A stretch of 64,000 bases of DNA from Takashimella koratensis (Eukaryota > Basidiomycota > Tremellomycetes > Trichosporonales > Tetragoniomycetaceae), in assembly GCA_003116875.1 (NCBI GenBank), contig BCKT01000007.1:1328820-1392819 (forward strand), read 5' to 3'. Both the position numbers and the translations under genes were made by a program. Below the pieces are notes generated by a model that made no database searches, was not told the origin of the DNA, and worked only from the letters and a program-made list of their open reading frames with translations. Below are positions 21,198 through 34,000 of the stretch, piece after piece (the first letter of the stretch is position 1; each line of letters opens with the position of its first letter).

Positions 21198-24100
21198 TAT
21201 GTAGGAGTGGGTAGGTGGGTGGGGGGGAGGGGGGGTCAAGAGGCAGAAACGTTCGTGATCGGACGAACGCCGACGCTGATCTGATGGTTGTCAGACGGCG
21301 CGGGCGGGTAGGGGAGGGTGAGACTGTGAAGAAAGTCGAGGTGTCGAGGGGGAGTCCTCTGTCGCAAAGGAGATGACGCGAGGGTGGGGGAGGCAAGGAG
21401 GTGGGCGGAGAACGAGTTGAAGATTAAAATCAAACGTGTGGGGTTCACGAGCGTGGTTCACAACGGTGGCGCAGGGGGTCGAAGCAAGACCTCGCGCGTG
21501 TCGTGTGAGAGTGAGACGGCGTCTTCAACGACGATGAGAGAGTGGGTGGTTTGTAAAGACCGAGTGTGAAAGAGTGAGATGAAGAGGGGGGACTCGGGGC
21601 GACGGCGAAATGAGATGAGCCGTTCCACCAGTTGCACAGCGTATACCGACCAAGAGCGAAAAGATGGGCGCGGGTGGGCTGTGGGTTTAGGCGGGGGGTC
21701 AAGGGCGGGCGCCAGGGCCAGTCGATGCAAGGCGTCAATCGTGGTGATCAGAGCCAGTGGCCTAGGCTTGGGGTCTGGGTCATACTTGCACGGGGTGGGA
21801 CGAGAGGAGTGCCAAGGAAGTGGGTCGAGGTGGGTGGAGTGCACCAACTACAGTAGCGGGGAGAGAAGAGAAGAGAGCGTCTCAACGTCCCAAGGGTCCG
21901 GACAAGTAGGAAAAGAGAGAAAAAAACGTAGGGAACCTAGGGTAGACCCAGGGGAGAGTATTAAAAAAAGACTTGAGTAGTCATGCGTTGGGGCAGAGGT
22001 GACAGCAGAGGGGGAGCTCCCCGGAAAAATGAAATGAGTCGGACGTGGTTGGAGCGGGGAGTAGTCAGGGGGCAGAGCCAGAGNNGGGGGGGGGGGGGGG
22101 GTCGGGACAGAGGAAGTGGAAATCCACCTCCGGTCCGACATTCGGTCGGCTCTCGGCTCTTTGTCTACCTCTCCTCTCACCCCTCTCACTTCCTCGACAC
22201 CTCCCTGAGTGTCCCCGAATACCCATCCATTCAGTAAGACCCAATTCATAACGATTTCCTAATAGAACCCCTTATGCATCCCGGCTTTCATTATCCATGC
22301 TCTCTACAGTACAATGCAGTAACCCACCAAGCAAGACCCAACCGCCAAGCGACGCGTAATGTGCACCACCCACGCTAGTCCCCTCTGTGCTCCAGTCTAA
22401 ATCCAAATGATCGACGAACGTGTGTTCTTCCGTCGCATCATCTTCTGGTTGGCTTTTTCCATCACCCTAACTATCCCATGTAACCAGTATCAACGCGTCT
22501 ACGTCTCCATCCACATCGATGATGCAATCACTTCTTTCCTCGTAATCGAGTATCTTCCCAAGCATATGCTGGGGGGGAAGTCTCAATGCTTCCGACACAC
22601 CCAAAGTATGGCGTGCGCGCCAAGCCCAACATATCCATTCCAGGGACAAACTCTGTTCCTCGCTCTCGGCGGGCCGGCGTGGTCCAGCCGACAAAAGGGG
22701 GGATGGATGGATGGATGGGAAGCCATCTCATTCCAGATCTCTTTTCGTCTCTCGTGGATACCGACGCAACAGTTCCCGAGTAACTCAAGGTGGGTCCCGA
22801 GCCCAGGTCTGCAGACGGGTTTCAATCGCCGGTTCGTCGCCGGTGGCCACGTCCAGCGAAACTCGAGGTGCTCTTACTAGAACGGGTAAATGGACAAGTA
22901 AGTAAGTTGGCCGGTTGATTGAACGCCGGGCCGCCACAGAATCCGGATCGTCGCCGGCCCTGCGTTGCTCTGCCCGTCCAAGCTGTTCATGCTCCTTACC
23001 CTGGTGTGTTGTCCTGACTTCGACCCTAAGAACCTTGCGGCATCTCGCGGTCCGCCTATAACCTTGCCAGATCTCTTTCTCATCTCCTGACCGCCTGCTA
23101 CATCCACCCTCCTTGCTTCCTTCCTTCCCTCCTCCGTGCACCTCCTGTGCCCCCCGGTGACTTGATTACACGCCTCTTGATTCTCTTCACGGCATGCATG
23201 GGTCAACGGGGATCCCACACCGCAACATCGGATCGATCCCGACACTTTCCCGACTGTTCTACCCTCTCCCTCCCTCCTCCCCTCCCTCTCCCTCTCTCTT
23301 GACCACCATTGAGCAGATCGTGCCTGCCTCCCCTGGTTCCTAGCCTCCCAGATTTCCGTGGCGCCGTCTTCTCTTTTCACCTCTTCCCCCACTTCCATGT
23401 CGACGATGACTTTGTCAATGGCGTTTTCTCTCGTCTTTCCATTGTTTGCTTTACGTCAAAGTCGACGACCACTCACGCGTCCCTGGTACCTTTGGACTCT
23501 CCTCTCTTCTAAAAACAATTCTCCCCTCGCCTTCTCTTTACTCTACCTGCTCCGTCGTTGACGCCTTGACGGCCCGCAGCCCTTGATGCCAAGACTCACA
23601 CGACTAATTTCGCTAAACGGGCGGATCAATCCCGTGCCAATTTGGGCCATCAATGGTGTAATCTTACCCCGCGAGTGCGATCCCTCGGGGTGGGCACAAT
23701 CCACACCGCCGCGGCCGATCTGAACATATCGTTCCGGTGTCCACTCCCCCCTCCTTCCTCCCTCTCCCAGCCCGTCCCACTCCCCCGCGTCCCAGATTTC
23801 CGAGTTCCCCGGTGAAGCCGCTGACGACGACTCGGTGCCTGCTCATCTTGCATATTCGGTCCCTCTGCTCAAAGACCTACGACGAGTACCGAGACCTCCC
23901 GCAACGTCGTCGACACTCCCCCTCATTGATGCTGACGTCGATGCTGTTGTTGATCACACGACCGACCGGTCCCTCCCCCCAAGAGTTTCAAACCCGTCAA
24001 TCCCACGGTCCGAAAAGGAGATGGGATTCGGCCCGATGGTTCTGTTCATTCGTTATTGAAGAGGTACAGTAGATGACGTGTGTCTGAATGCGTCAGTCAC

Positions 24101-24936
24101 TTATGAAGATTCGGAATGGAGATCGAAGTGCGCGGGTCAACGGGCCAGTGGGTTGGCGGGGCCACGGGCCGACTGGAATTCGGGACGCATTTTCCAGTCG
24201 TTCAATCAGAGATGCAAAGTCTTAAATGAGATTGACTAGAGAGAATGTCGTGCTACCGAGGAAAGTTGACCAGTCGAAATTGGATTGGGTCGGAAGTTGC
24301 GGATAGTCCGAGTCCGCGGGCCCCGCGCTGCGGATCTGTGAACCCAAAGACTAGTGAAGCGGGTCAATGTCGTCGCGGAGATTGAACTGGCACAGAGGCC
24401 AGGCTAGGGTATGAGATGAGGACCGGCGTCGAAGGCGCCGGTAGCTCCAGGGAGCGCGGGGAGTCGGGTGGATGTAGGTTGCAGGCGACAATACTCGCTG
24501 CACAATGGTATCATTCCCGTGAGATGTAGTCGATGAGTCAGCCTCGCCTTGACAAAGCAAGACCACCGCAACAGACTGCATGATACTACTGCACCAACTT
24601 ACGACAGATCCTACGAGATGCAAATGTACACAAACCAATACCGACACTAACTAAATTCCAGCCGTGTAGAAGTGCGGTAACAGGTTGAAGGAAAATGAAA
24701 GATAAACATCAACAGAAAGTAATTGTATATGTGTGAATATCCACATGTATGATTGGATCGACGAGAGAGTCGTCCATCTAAGTTGGGCGATGAACGAGTA
24801 TGAGACAGGAAGTTTTGAACAGCTGACATCGAACTAGCGATCAACGAGGGCCTCGGTACGGGGTTGCAGATCACCTAGCCTCCACAACCTCAGACGAGGC
24901 GCTCGCTACGCTCGAGCCGCTGTGTTCGGTACGCGC
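21198..24936. other. Gene-poor 3.7-kb stretch with assembly gap
   Basis: No frame here reads like a protein. The open frames are low-complexity Pro/Ser/Arg strings and there are no conserved blocks. It holds two Ns (22084-22085) followed directly by sixteen Gs, a short GGAT microsatellite (about 22699-22718), and many pyrimidine-rich runs at 23200-23800. It may contain the promoter and 5' UTR of the Tvp38-like gene, a non-coding RNA, or missing sequence at the gap. Confidence 0.5.
22084..22101. other. Assembly gap (NN) followed by G16 run
   Basis: Two undetermined bases are followed by sixteen consecutive Gs. This suggests a low-quality or gap-filled join. Confidence 0.85.
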
Positions 24937-26633
24937 CTAGAGATCCCGCATAGCCACTTCCTCCGACTGAGGAGAACTCGTCTCTGTCTTCCTCTCTCCA
25001 CTCTCCACCGCGCCCTCGGCGTCCGCCGGGATATCCGAAGCGCGCGCAACTCGGGTCTCAGGGGTGAGGATGCGCGCGGGCCAGAAATAGATGTAGACGA
25101 GGATACCGAGCCACAAGGGGAGAGTGTCAAGGCCGAGGAAGTAGCGCTCGTGAGTTGCCAAGAAGCCAATGTACCTGTACATGTCAGCGTCGCCTCGGTG
25201 AGCGGTAGCCCATAGCGACGGAGAAGGGAGGAGCGGAGACGCGACGAACACTTACCCCTGGCTAAGCTCGACAGTACGGTAAACACTTCGAATCAAGAAA
25301 CAGATACAAGTGAACCCCAAGGCCCAAGAGAGCGGCTTCCACCCTTGCCTCGCCCAAAGCGCCTGGTCGTATTTGTAGGTCCGGACCATGAAGACGACCC
25401 AGAGGCATGAGAAGAGGATAAAGCTCGCCATTTGAGCAGCGATACCGGCCAAGAAGATCCGAGAGCCAGTGAGTGCTTGAGAAGGGGTTTGAGAGGTCGA
25501 GAGACCGCCGCCAGCTGCTTGGATGAGGAAAGTGATGACTGATCTGGTTAGCGGGGGTATAGGGTGGGGAAAGGGAAGATGAGGAAACAGATCGAGAATG
25601 AAAATGGGAGAGAATTATCGGGAAATGAAAGGATGATTGGAATGAGGATTTAAACAGAAAGTGACAAACCACCTCTACTCACTGTCAGAGACGATAAAGG
25701 TCCAGGAAACCTTGCGGGGCGGGATGAACAGGTACTTGGACGCATCGAGGTGGTCGACAAGTCGGCCAAGGAGGATGTAGTCGCCCGCAAGGAACGCGCA
25801 TGGCTAGAGTCTGTGTAAGCTGGGTTTTGAAACAGTAATCTAGGGGGATTGGGTTGGCCGTATGGACGCGTGGATACATGGGACCGCATGGATGACGCCG
25901 CATGAGGATCATGTGGACACTAGTCCAAAGGGCCCCCCACACAACAGTGGAACAGGCCGGAACCGAGAAGCGGAGGCACACTCACAGACAAGACGACAAA
26001 CATGTACATGGCGATATACATCCCGGTCGAGTGAAGGTTTTGGCGAACGCCAAGACGAAGAGCGAGACCGATACCTTCACACCAGGCTCCAATAGTCAAC
26101 GCAAGCATGTAGTAGCCCTTCCAACGCCATGTGTCTGGGTGTGTCAGCAAGGTCGGAACGGCCGCAAAGGACTGAAAGGTTCAAACGACCAAGACCAAAC
26201 GCAAGGACCAGATACAAAAGACAGAGGAGTATGTGAGAAGGGGAGAAAAGGTGTGAGAGAGGTGAGGAACGACATACTGTAGGTAAGAGCGATGGCGACA
26301 AGGAAGTAAAGGACAGCGGCGACAATGTTGACAGCTTCGTCAGGGACATATCGTAACGGGTTGCAAGTGTCTGTCGCTGGGTCGAGCTGGATAAGGGGGT
26401 CAGCAAGTCAGCATGGTAGTTGGGAAGTGTGGTGAGTAAACCCGAGGTCAAAGGGAAAGAGTTGTGGCCAGTGGAAAGAACAGGATCTCGACGTAAACAA
26501 ATATCAAAAAATCTACGAAACGTTTCGCAGCATCGACTGCACTCACGTATGGGTTAGCGGCACAGTTCCCGCCCTTGGCGAGGACCGAGCTGACAAGCGC
26601 GGCAGCGACGAGAACGGCGGTATGTGCGCGCAT
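24937..26633 (-). CDS. RTA1-like seven-transmembrane protein
   Basis: Minus-strand gene of about seven exons. The first codes for MRAHTAVLVAAALVSSVLAKGG, which looks like a cleavable signal peptide; an upstream in-frame Met exists at 26654. The conserved middle includes DTWRWKGYYMLALTIGAWCEGIGLALR, AFLAGDYILLGRL, VSWTFIVSD and the hallmark of the RTA1 family near the end, RSVYRTVELSQG followed by YIGFLATHERYFLGLDTLPL, in which the THE motif and the acidic residue precede the last membrane segment. The about 45-residue C-terminal tail is polar. Members (yeast Rta1, Rsb1) are plasma membrane proteins linked to sphingoid-base or sterol-drug tolerance. Their transport activity is debated, and a receptor-like role is an alternative. 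Exon structure is approximate. Confidence 0.86.
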
Positions 26634-27760
26634 CGTTAGGTTTGGGTTTGACAAAGGTTGGATCGAGTGGTTGGTTTTGGTTGTTTGTTGTGATGGATGG
26701 ACAATGTGCGATGAAGATTTGGTGCGATGAAGAGTCCGGTGGTGGGTTATAACTAGGATGTAGTCTTCCTCGTTGGTGACTGCGCAGTGGCTAGTGACTA
26801 GTAGCTAGGGGCTAGAGGCTAGGGGCTAGTGACTACGCCGAGGCCGAGGTGTGCACGCGTGTACGTGTAGTGATGAGCTTGGCCGCTTTGCCGAGACTCC
26901 GACGGAGGTCGTTGTGGGGCTGGCGATGGACTCCTTTGACAGCGGCGAGCGAGGATTCTATACGTCTGCAACACGCAGTAACCTCGGTCGATGGGTGCAG
27001 CCGAGGTGAGTAAGAAGGACAGAGATGAGCGATGGAGTAGAGAGTAGAGAGTAGAGAGAAGAATAAGATAGACGGCGGGAATCAAAGGCCTGCTTGCTCT
27101 AGTCCGGGGGTGAGAGTGGGGGGGGGGGGGGTGGTCGTCCCACTTTTGTTGATTTTGGCGCTTGTCTGTTATCCTGAACGGAGACGGGGATGGGGGATCA
27201 GGATAATCCCATCTGGTTTTTTGTGGCCGGCCAGGCACGCGGGGGCCGAGAAGACATAGAGTGGCAATTCACTACCAGAGACACAAGTCTGGAATCAGCC
27301 AAATAGGTCTTCACCCTGGATACGGCAACTCTGGACACGGCTTGGCAGATTGATAGATCCCATTCAATTCCCCCTTGGCAAGCCCGCTTCCATCCATGCA
27401 TATCAATTGCTCATATCCTTCACTGCAGACCTCACGTCTCATATCGAGTATGCAGTGACTGGTTTGCTCCCAGTAAAGTATCTTGTTAGTATCTGGCTGC
27501 ATACAGGCTGAACCTCGCAACGACCATTGCGTGTTTGCCGCCGGCGCTTTCCACACCACAATCTTGGTCGTCCTTCGCAATCACATGATTCATTCAAGCA
27601 ACTACACTAACGCAACTGTTGTACATCACATCACGAATCACGAAAACATGCACATCGGAACCGAACGCGGAGGCCGATCGGGGCAAGGCGGGACCATTGT
27701 AGAAGGAAGAGATCAGTGGAGGTTGGGGTAACCAATCAAATCCAGCGCGACCGCACCGCT
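26634..27760. other. Intergenic between RTA1-like and eIF5 genes
   Basis: About 1.1 kb with no gene. Contains a cluster of CTAG tetranucleotides (26790-26834) and a G14 run (27118-27131). Confidence 0.55.
26790..26834. repeat. CTAG-rich short repeat cluster
   Basis: Six CTAG sites within 45 bp, including the repeated unit ggggctag and the palindrome actagt, about 160-200 bp upstream of the RTA1-like ATG. Confidence 0.5.
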
Positions 27761-29428
27761 TTACTCGTCCTCGTCGTCGTCCTCATCGTCATCGTCATCC
27801 TCATCGGCTTCGTCGAGCCACTAAAACACATGTCAGCAGAGTTCAGACCTAAATCTGACCCAAGCTTCGGCAACCACATGTCCAACACATCCCTGTACTC
27901 TCGGCAGCCACGTATCCCGTACTGAGCTCCACGGAGCTACACCGCATTTCAACAACACTTTCACCCTCAATCCCGAGACACAGGCAACACGCCCATGTCA
28001 TACACCCGTCCATGCAGCCCTAGGGTTGTACACCAGCAATATGACCAAACCATGAACGCCCAACTCACCTTGAGGAACGGTTCCGCGCTCTTTCGAACTT
28101 TCTTGCTCTTCTCCTTGTCGACGTATTTCTTGCTCACGTGCGTACCCCATTGCCTGACGAGGTCCTCGTCAAGTACGTCGGCCTGGTACAGCGCCATGAG
28201 AGCCTTGGCTGTCGTTCCCGCGGCAAGGAGGGCGTCCGAGTCGGGCGAAAGAGCGATGAGGCGTTCAAGACCGCCAAGGAGGGATTTCTGGTGTTTCTCA
28301 GAGGTAACGAGCTGGTAATGTCAGTATAATCATACTTGAATCAAACAACAGGTCAAGAGGATGGAGGATAAACAGCAACTAAGAACCAGAAGAGAGGTTA
28401 TCGCCTCTGACTCACCACCTGGAGCAACGCCGCGCGCTTGGTGATATCCTTGTCAATCTTGTCCGCGGCAAACAACTTGTGACCAATGGGGACCAAGACC
28501 TTGTGCTTGCCAACAACATCGAGCTCCTTGATCTTGGCGATGACATCCGCGTCGGCGGCGGTCGCTGCGTTCTCCTCAAGCCAGCTTCCGAGCTGGGAGT
28601 ACGGCGAGTCGGCATCCTCATCGTCGTCATCGTCAACCGCCAGGTCCTTGAGCTTGGGGACAACGGCATCCGGGTTATCCAAGACGGGGTCGGAACGGCC
28701 GAGCGCGGCGTCAATGTCCGTTCCCGAAGTCGGAACGCCCATGTCCTTGGCCCCCGGGGTCGCAGCGGGCGACTCGTCGTCGTCACCACTCGCGTCTTTT
28801 TCCTTCTCCTTCTCATCAAAGACGAGCGGACCACCGACATTCGCCTCGGCAGTCATTCCTTTCTTCCCGCCTTTCTTCTTGTCCTTCTTCGGCGGGTTCT
28901 TGAGGATGAACGTCGTGAGCTTGTGCCTCATGTCAACGCCAGTGTGCGCGCCGCAGGCTTTGCAGTCGCGGTGGATGTTCTCCATCGCCCCCTTGCCGGT
29001 GATGACGAGCTCGGTCTCGGGGTTCTTGCACGACGCGCAGAGGACAAACTTGTCGATGAAGGCGTCGAGGAGTTCGCGGAGGCGGTCAGCTTGGTGTGCG
29101 CCGTTGACAATGTAACGATCGTTGGCCATGGTCGTCTGCGCGCCGAGCTCGGTCCCGAAGAACTTGGTCGGGACTGGTATTGTCAGCAGTGTTAAAATGC
29201 ACAGAAGGTAAAGGTATACTCACAGCTCGCGGGGCGGTTAAGGGCCCGGGCGACATCTTCCATGTTCGGGATGACAGTCTTGATGCCGTTCCCGCGTCCT
29301 TCAATCTTGGTCAGGAGCACTGGCATCTTGTAGCGCTGGGTATAGTTAGCAACGACTCGTAGCCAACTGTCAATCCAACTTACATAGAACTTGTCGTCCA
29401 CATCGCGGCGGATGTTCACGGTCGCCAT
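27761..29428 (-). CDS. TIF5: Eukaryotic translation initiation factor 5 (eIF5)
   Basis: GTPase-activating protein for eIF2 in the 43S/48S preinitiation complex. Exon 1 is [15 protein letters not shown] (29428-29384), then [20 protein letters not shown], matching the eIF2B5/eIF5 N-terminal domain with the catalytic Arg in [16 protein letters not shown] follows, then the four-Cys zinc ribbon [11 protein letters not shown]...[12 protein letters not shown] Lys-rich patch ([13 protein letters not shown]) and an acidic linker separate it from the C-terminal W2/HEAT domain (exons around 28420 and 28050-28310; [32 protein letters not shown]). The end is a typical aromatic-acidic box, [18 protein letters not shown]...*, which binds eIF2-beta and eIF3. 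Stop at 27761-27763. About 420 residues, the usual size. One intron separates the last acidic exon. No oddities. Confidence 0.96.
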
Positions 29429-31067
<1,639 letters not shown>

Positions 31068-34000
31068 TCAATTCCTCCCCCTCTGTCGTTCCCTCTCCCT
31101 CTCCACCTCCTCCTTCTCCCTCTCTTCATCCCTCCCTTCCTCATCTTCAACCTCCATCATCGCTCTTCTCTCTTCCTCCATTACTTCATCCATGAGCGCT
31201 GTCGTCGTTGTCCCTACCCCACTTCCCACTACCCCACTGACTCCACTGACTCCACTTACACCACTGAACCCACTCCATCCACTGGCGGCACTAACGTCCC
31301 TCCCAAACGTTCCTTGTCTCCCATGGCCTCTCCTAGGTGATCCGATCCCAAGCCCTGCTCCTAGACCAAGACTCGACCTTCGTCTCTCTTGTCTCAAAGC
31401 CGGACTCGATCCAGGAACCCCGGGGATACCGTGTAGACCGGGACTCGTTCCTCCGATACTCGCCCCGACCCCACTCGATGCTCCGGACGCAGCGGAGACT
31501 CCACTCGGCGTGCGCCGCGCGACCTGGGCAGATGGAGTAAGTGACCATGGGCGCGGCGAGGCCGAAGTGGCGCGTACAGACGACCGTGGGGTGGACAAGT
31601 GTCCCGGGCGGACGGCGAGAGGCGGGTATATTGGTTGAGATGACTGTGTTGCGGGTGTTTGCGTTTGCTGGGTTGATTGTGTCCGCGTTATCGCCCTCGA
31701 ACCATCCGTGTGATGTGACGCCGGATCCACCAAAGGCGCTGGAGCCTCTGTGTCTGCTAGTTGCTGTGCCGTAACCGCAGGATCGACCACTCCGCTCGTT
31801 ATCGCCCCACTATCTACCCCGTGTCCTACGCCTCCACTCTCACTCTCTGCTTCTTCCACACCTCCACCCTCCACTCCGCCTTCCACTCCAACCTTTCCTC
31901 CAGTTCTGGGACCCAACAAACCTGCTGGCGAGGTCTCGGCTCTTCCGATCCCCGTCGGTCTTATACTCACCCCTCCCACTTCACGGCCCTCGCCCAAACT
32001 CATCGACCCCGGGTTACCGAACACATCCCCGATCGTCCCTGGCGGTGCCGATTCCGGCCTGGTCTTTTCTCCCGTGAGGCTCGTCAAGATCGCCGGCGAT
32101 GGCGAGAGCGACCTTTGAATCGGAACTCCCAAAAATCCAAGACCTTGCCCGCGGACCTCCGATCCATCCGGAACCTGTATGGTTGATCCCGCTCTTGGTC
32201 CAAAGGTACTAAACCTGCCTGTCCCTCTTGACGGCGCCAAGGACAGTGTATCCATCGAGATCGCATCGTGTTCGTCTCCTCTCCTTGCGGGTCCAGAGCC
32301 TACCGACCCGTTATCCGAAGTCGTAGATCGTTTGAAGAGAGCCGTGAGCCTATCCCCAGCTTTCTTGGCTTCCCGGACAACTGCAGGTTGACCTTTATCT
32401 GTACCCGCTTCGGTGGCGATGTTAGGTGGAAGGACGATCTCTTTCTCCCCTCCGCTGAGGTTGATGACTTCCATCGGCCAGCTGCCGTACCCTGTCTGTC
32501 CTCCCTCCCTATCCACACCCATCCCACCCATTCCCACCGTCCCATCATCCAAAACCTCCACTCCTTCTCCCTCCCCTTCCACCCCATCCACCGCCTCCAT
32601 CGTAACCCCTACACCTACACCGACCCCCCACTCGCCCAACTCTCCTGAACCACCTAACGACGTGGTCAGACTCAGCCTTACTTCAACCGTATCGTCCAGA
32701 TCCAGCGTCGCCATTGGGTCCCTAGGCAACCAGAGAAAATCATCATAGTCGTCCGTGTAAGACGGTTGGTCGGCGTAACTCCTTGATCGCCAAAAGGGTG
32801 GGATATCCTCCCATGATCGAAGGATGTGGTGAGAGGTCACGATTGATTGAGAAATAGGATGGGTGATCGGTTCGTCTGCTTTCAAATGAGGGTTATGGTC
32901 CTGGTTCGAGTCGTTGGCGTCGTTGGCTTCGTTGCTTTCAATACTGGGACGATCCCGCCCATTGAGCACTTGCCCACTTTGACCTTGCCCACCTTCCGCC
33001 TCGTCCGGGTCGAAGAAGATCTTCCGGTCCAAAGACGAGAACAAGGTATTATCAAATGGGATCGGCTTCCTCTTAGCATTAGGTGTGGACCGAGAAGGCA
33101 TCACTGCGTATCCCCATTTACCGGCCCAACCACGTATCGTCCCACCAAACTCGGTCATCTTGGATCCGGGCCTTGCCTGAGGGGGCGCACCATCGCCAGC
33201 GCCGCCAGAGCCAGTTGAGGTCCGGGCAGGATCGTCACTCAGCGTCGCGTCGTCACATGGGTCTGGCCCGTCGTCCAGAGGAGGACAGAGCAAGTCGCCC
33301 TCTTTCACGTCCAAGCTAAATCGAGTTAGCTTCGGATCCATTCACATGTCCCAAAAAGCTCACTCGTCGAAACGCTTCTTGAGCGCTCGCGTGATTCTAC
33401 GGAAGATGATCAGCACTCGACTCTGTCTTGGATCAGCGTCACATTCGACTTACATAAGTTTGGTGATCAGGGTGAAGAAGAACAAGACCCCAGTCGCGAT
33501 GGAGTGGCCCTTGGCTTTGTCTAAACAGTTTATCAGTTCCCGTTTCACTTCCAGACACCGTCTTGTGTTTCGGAGTCGACCACACGATCAAGACGCAAAA
33601 CGCCAGTTTTGATAATCCACAACTCACTGAGGATGAAGAAAGCAAATAACACGAATTGAGCCACTACCATCCATCTAAAGTCAGCTCCCTTTCCCTGCCC
33701 AGACTATTTCGCCCAACTCGACTCTGTTGTACCCGGGTCCACTCACATGCCAAAGCATCCAGACTATATCGTAACACACGAACGCTCGTGCGACGTCCGT
33801 TGGTCTCATACAACCTTCCGTAGACATATGTAAATTGTCTCTTCCATACAACTGAGTCCAATCAGCACCTTCACACTTCGTAGGATATGTGACGTACCAT
33901 AACATGATCCGTAGTACACCAGCGCTGCATGCGTTAGGAAGATTTTGCACCCAGCCTTTGGATGAGAATTCGGTTACTTACTGAATGGGATAACAAGTGG

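Noticed and set aside
22785..23398. Overlapping Arg/Glu/Gly-rich minus-strand frames in the gene-poor stretch
   Set aside because: Composition reflects the C/T-rich opposite strand; no motif or TM segment.
28479..29195. 238-codon + strand frame antisense to eIF5
   Set aside because: Shadow of the eIF5 coding exon. The minus strand carries the conserved zinc ribbon and W2 blocks.
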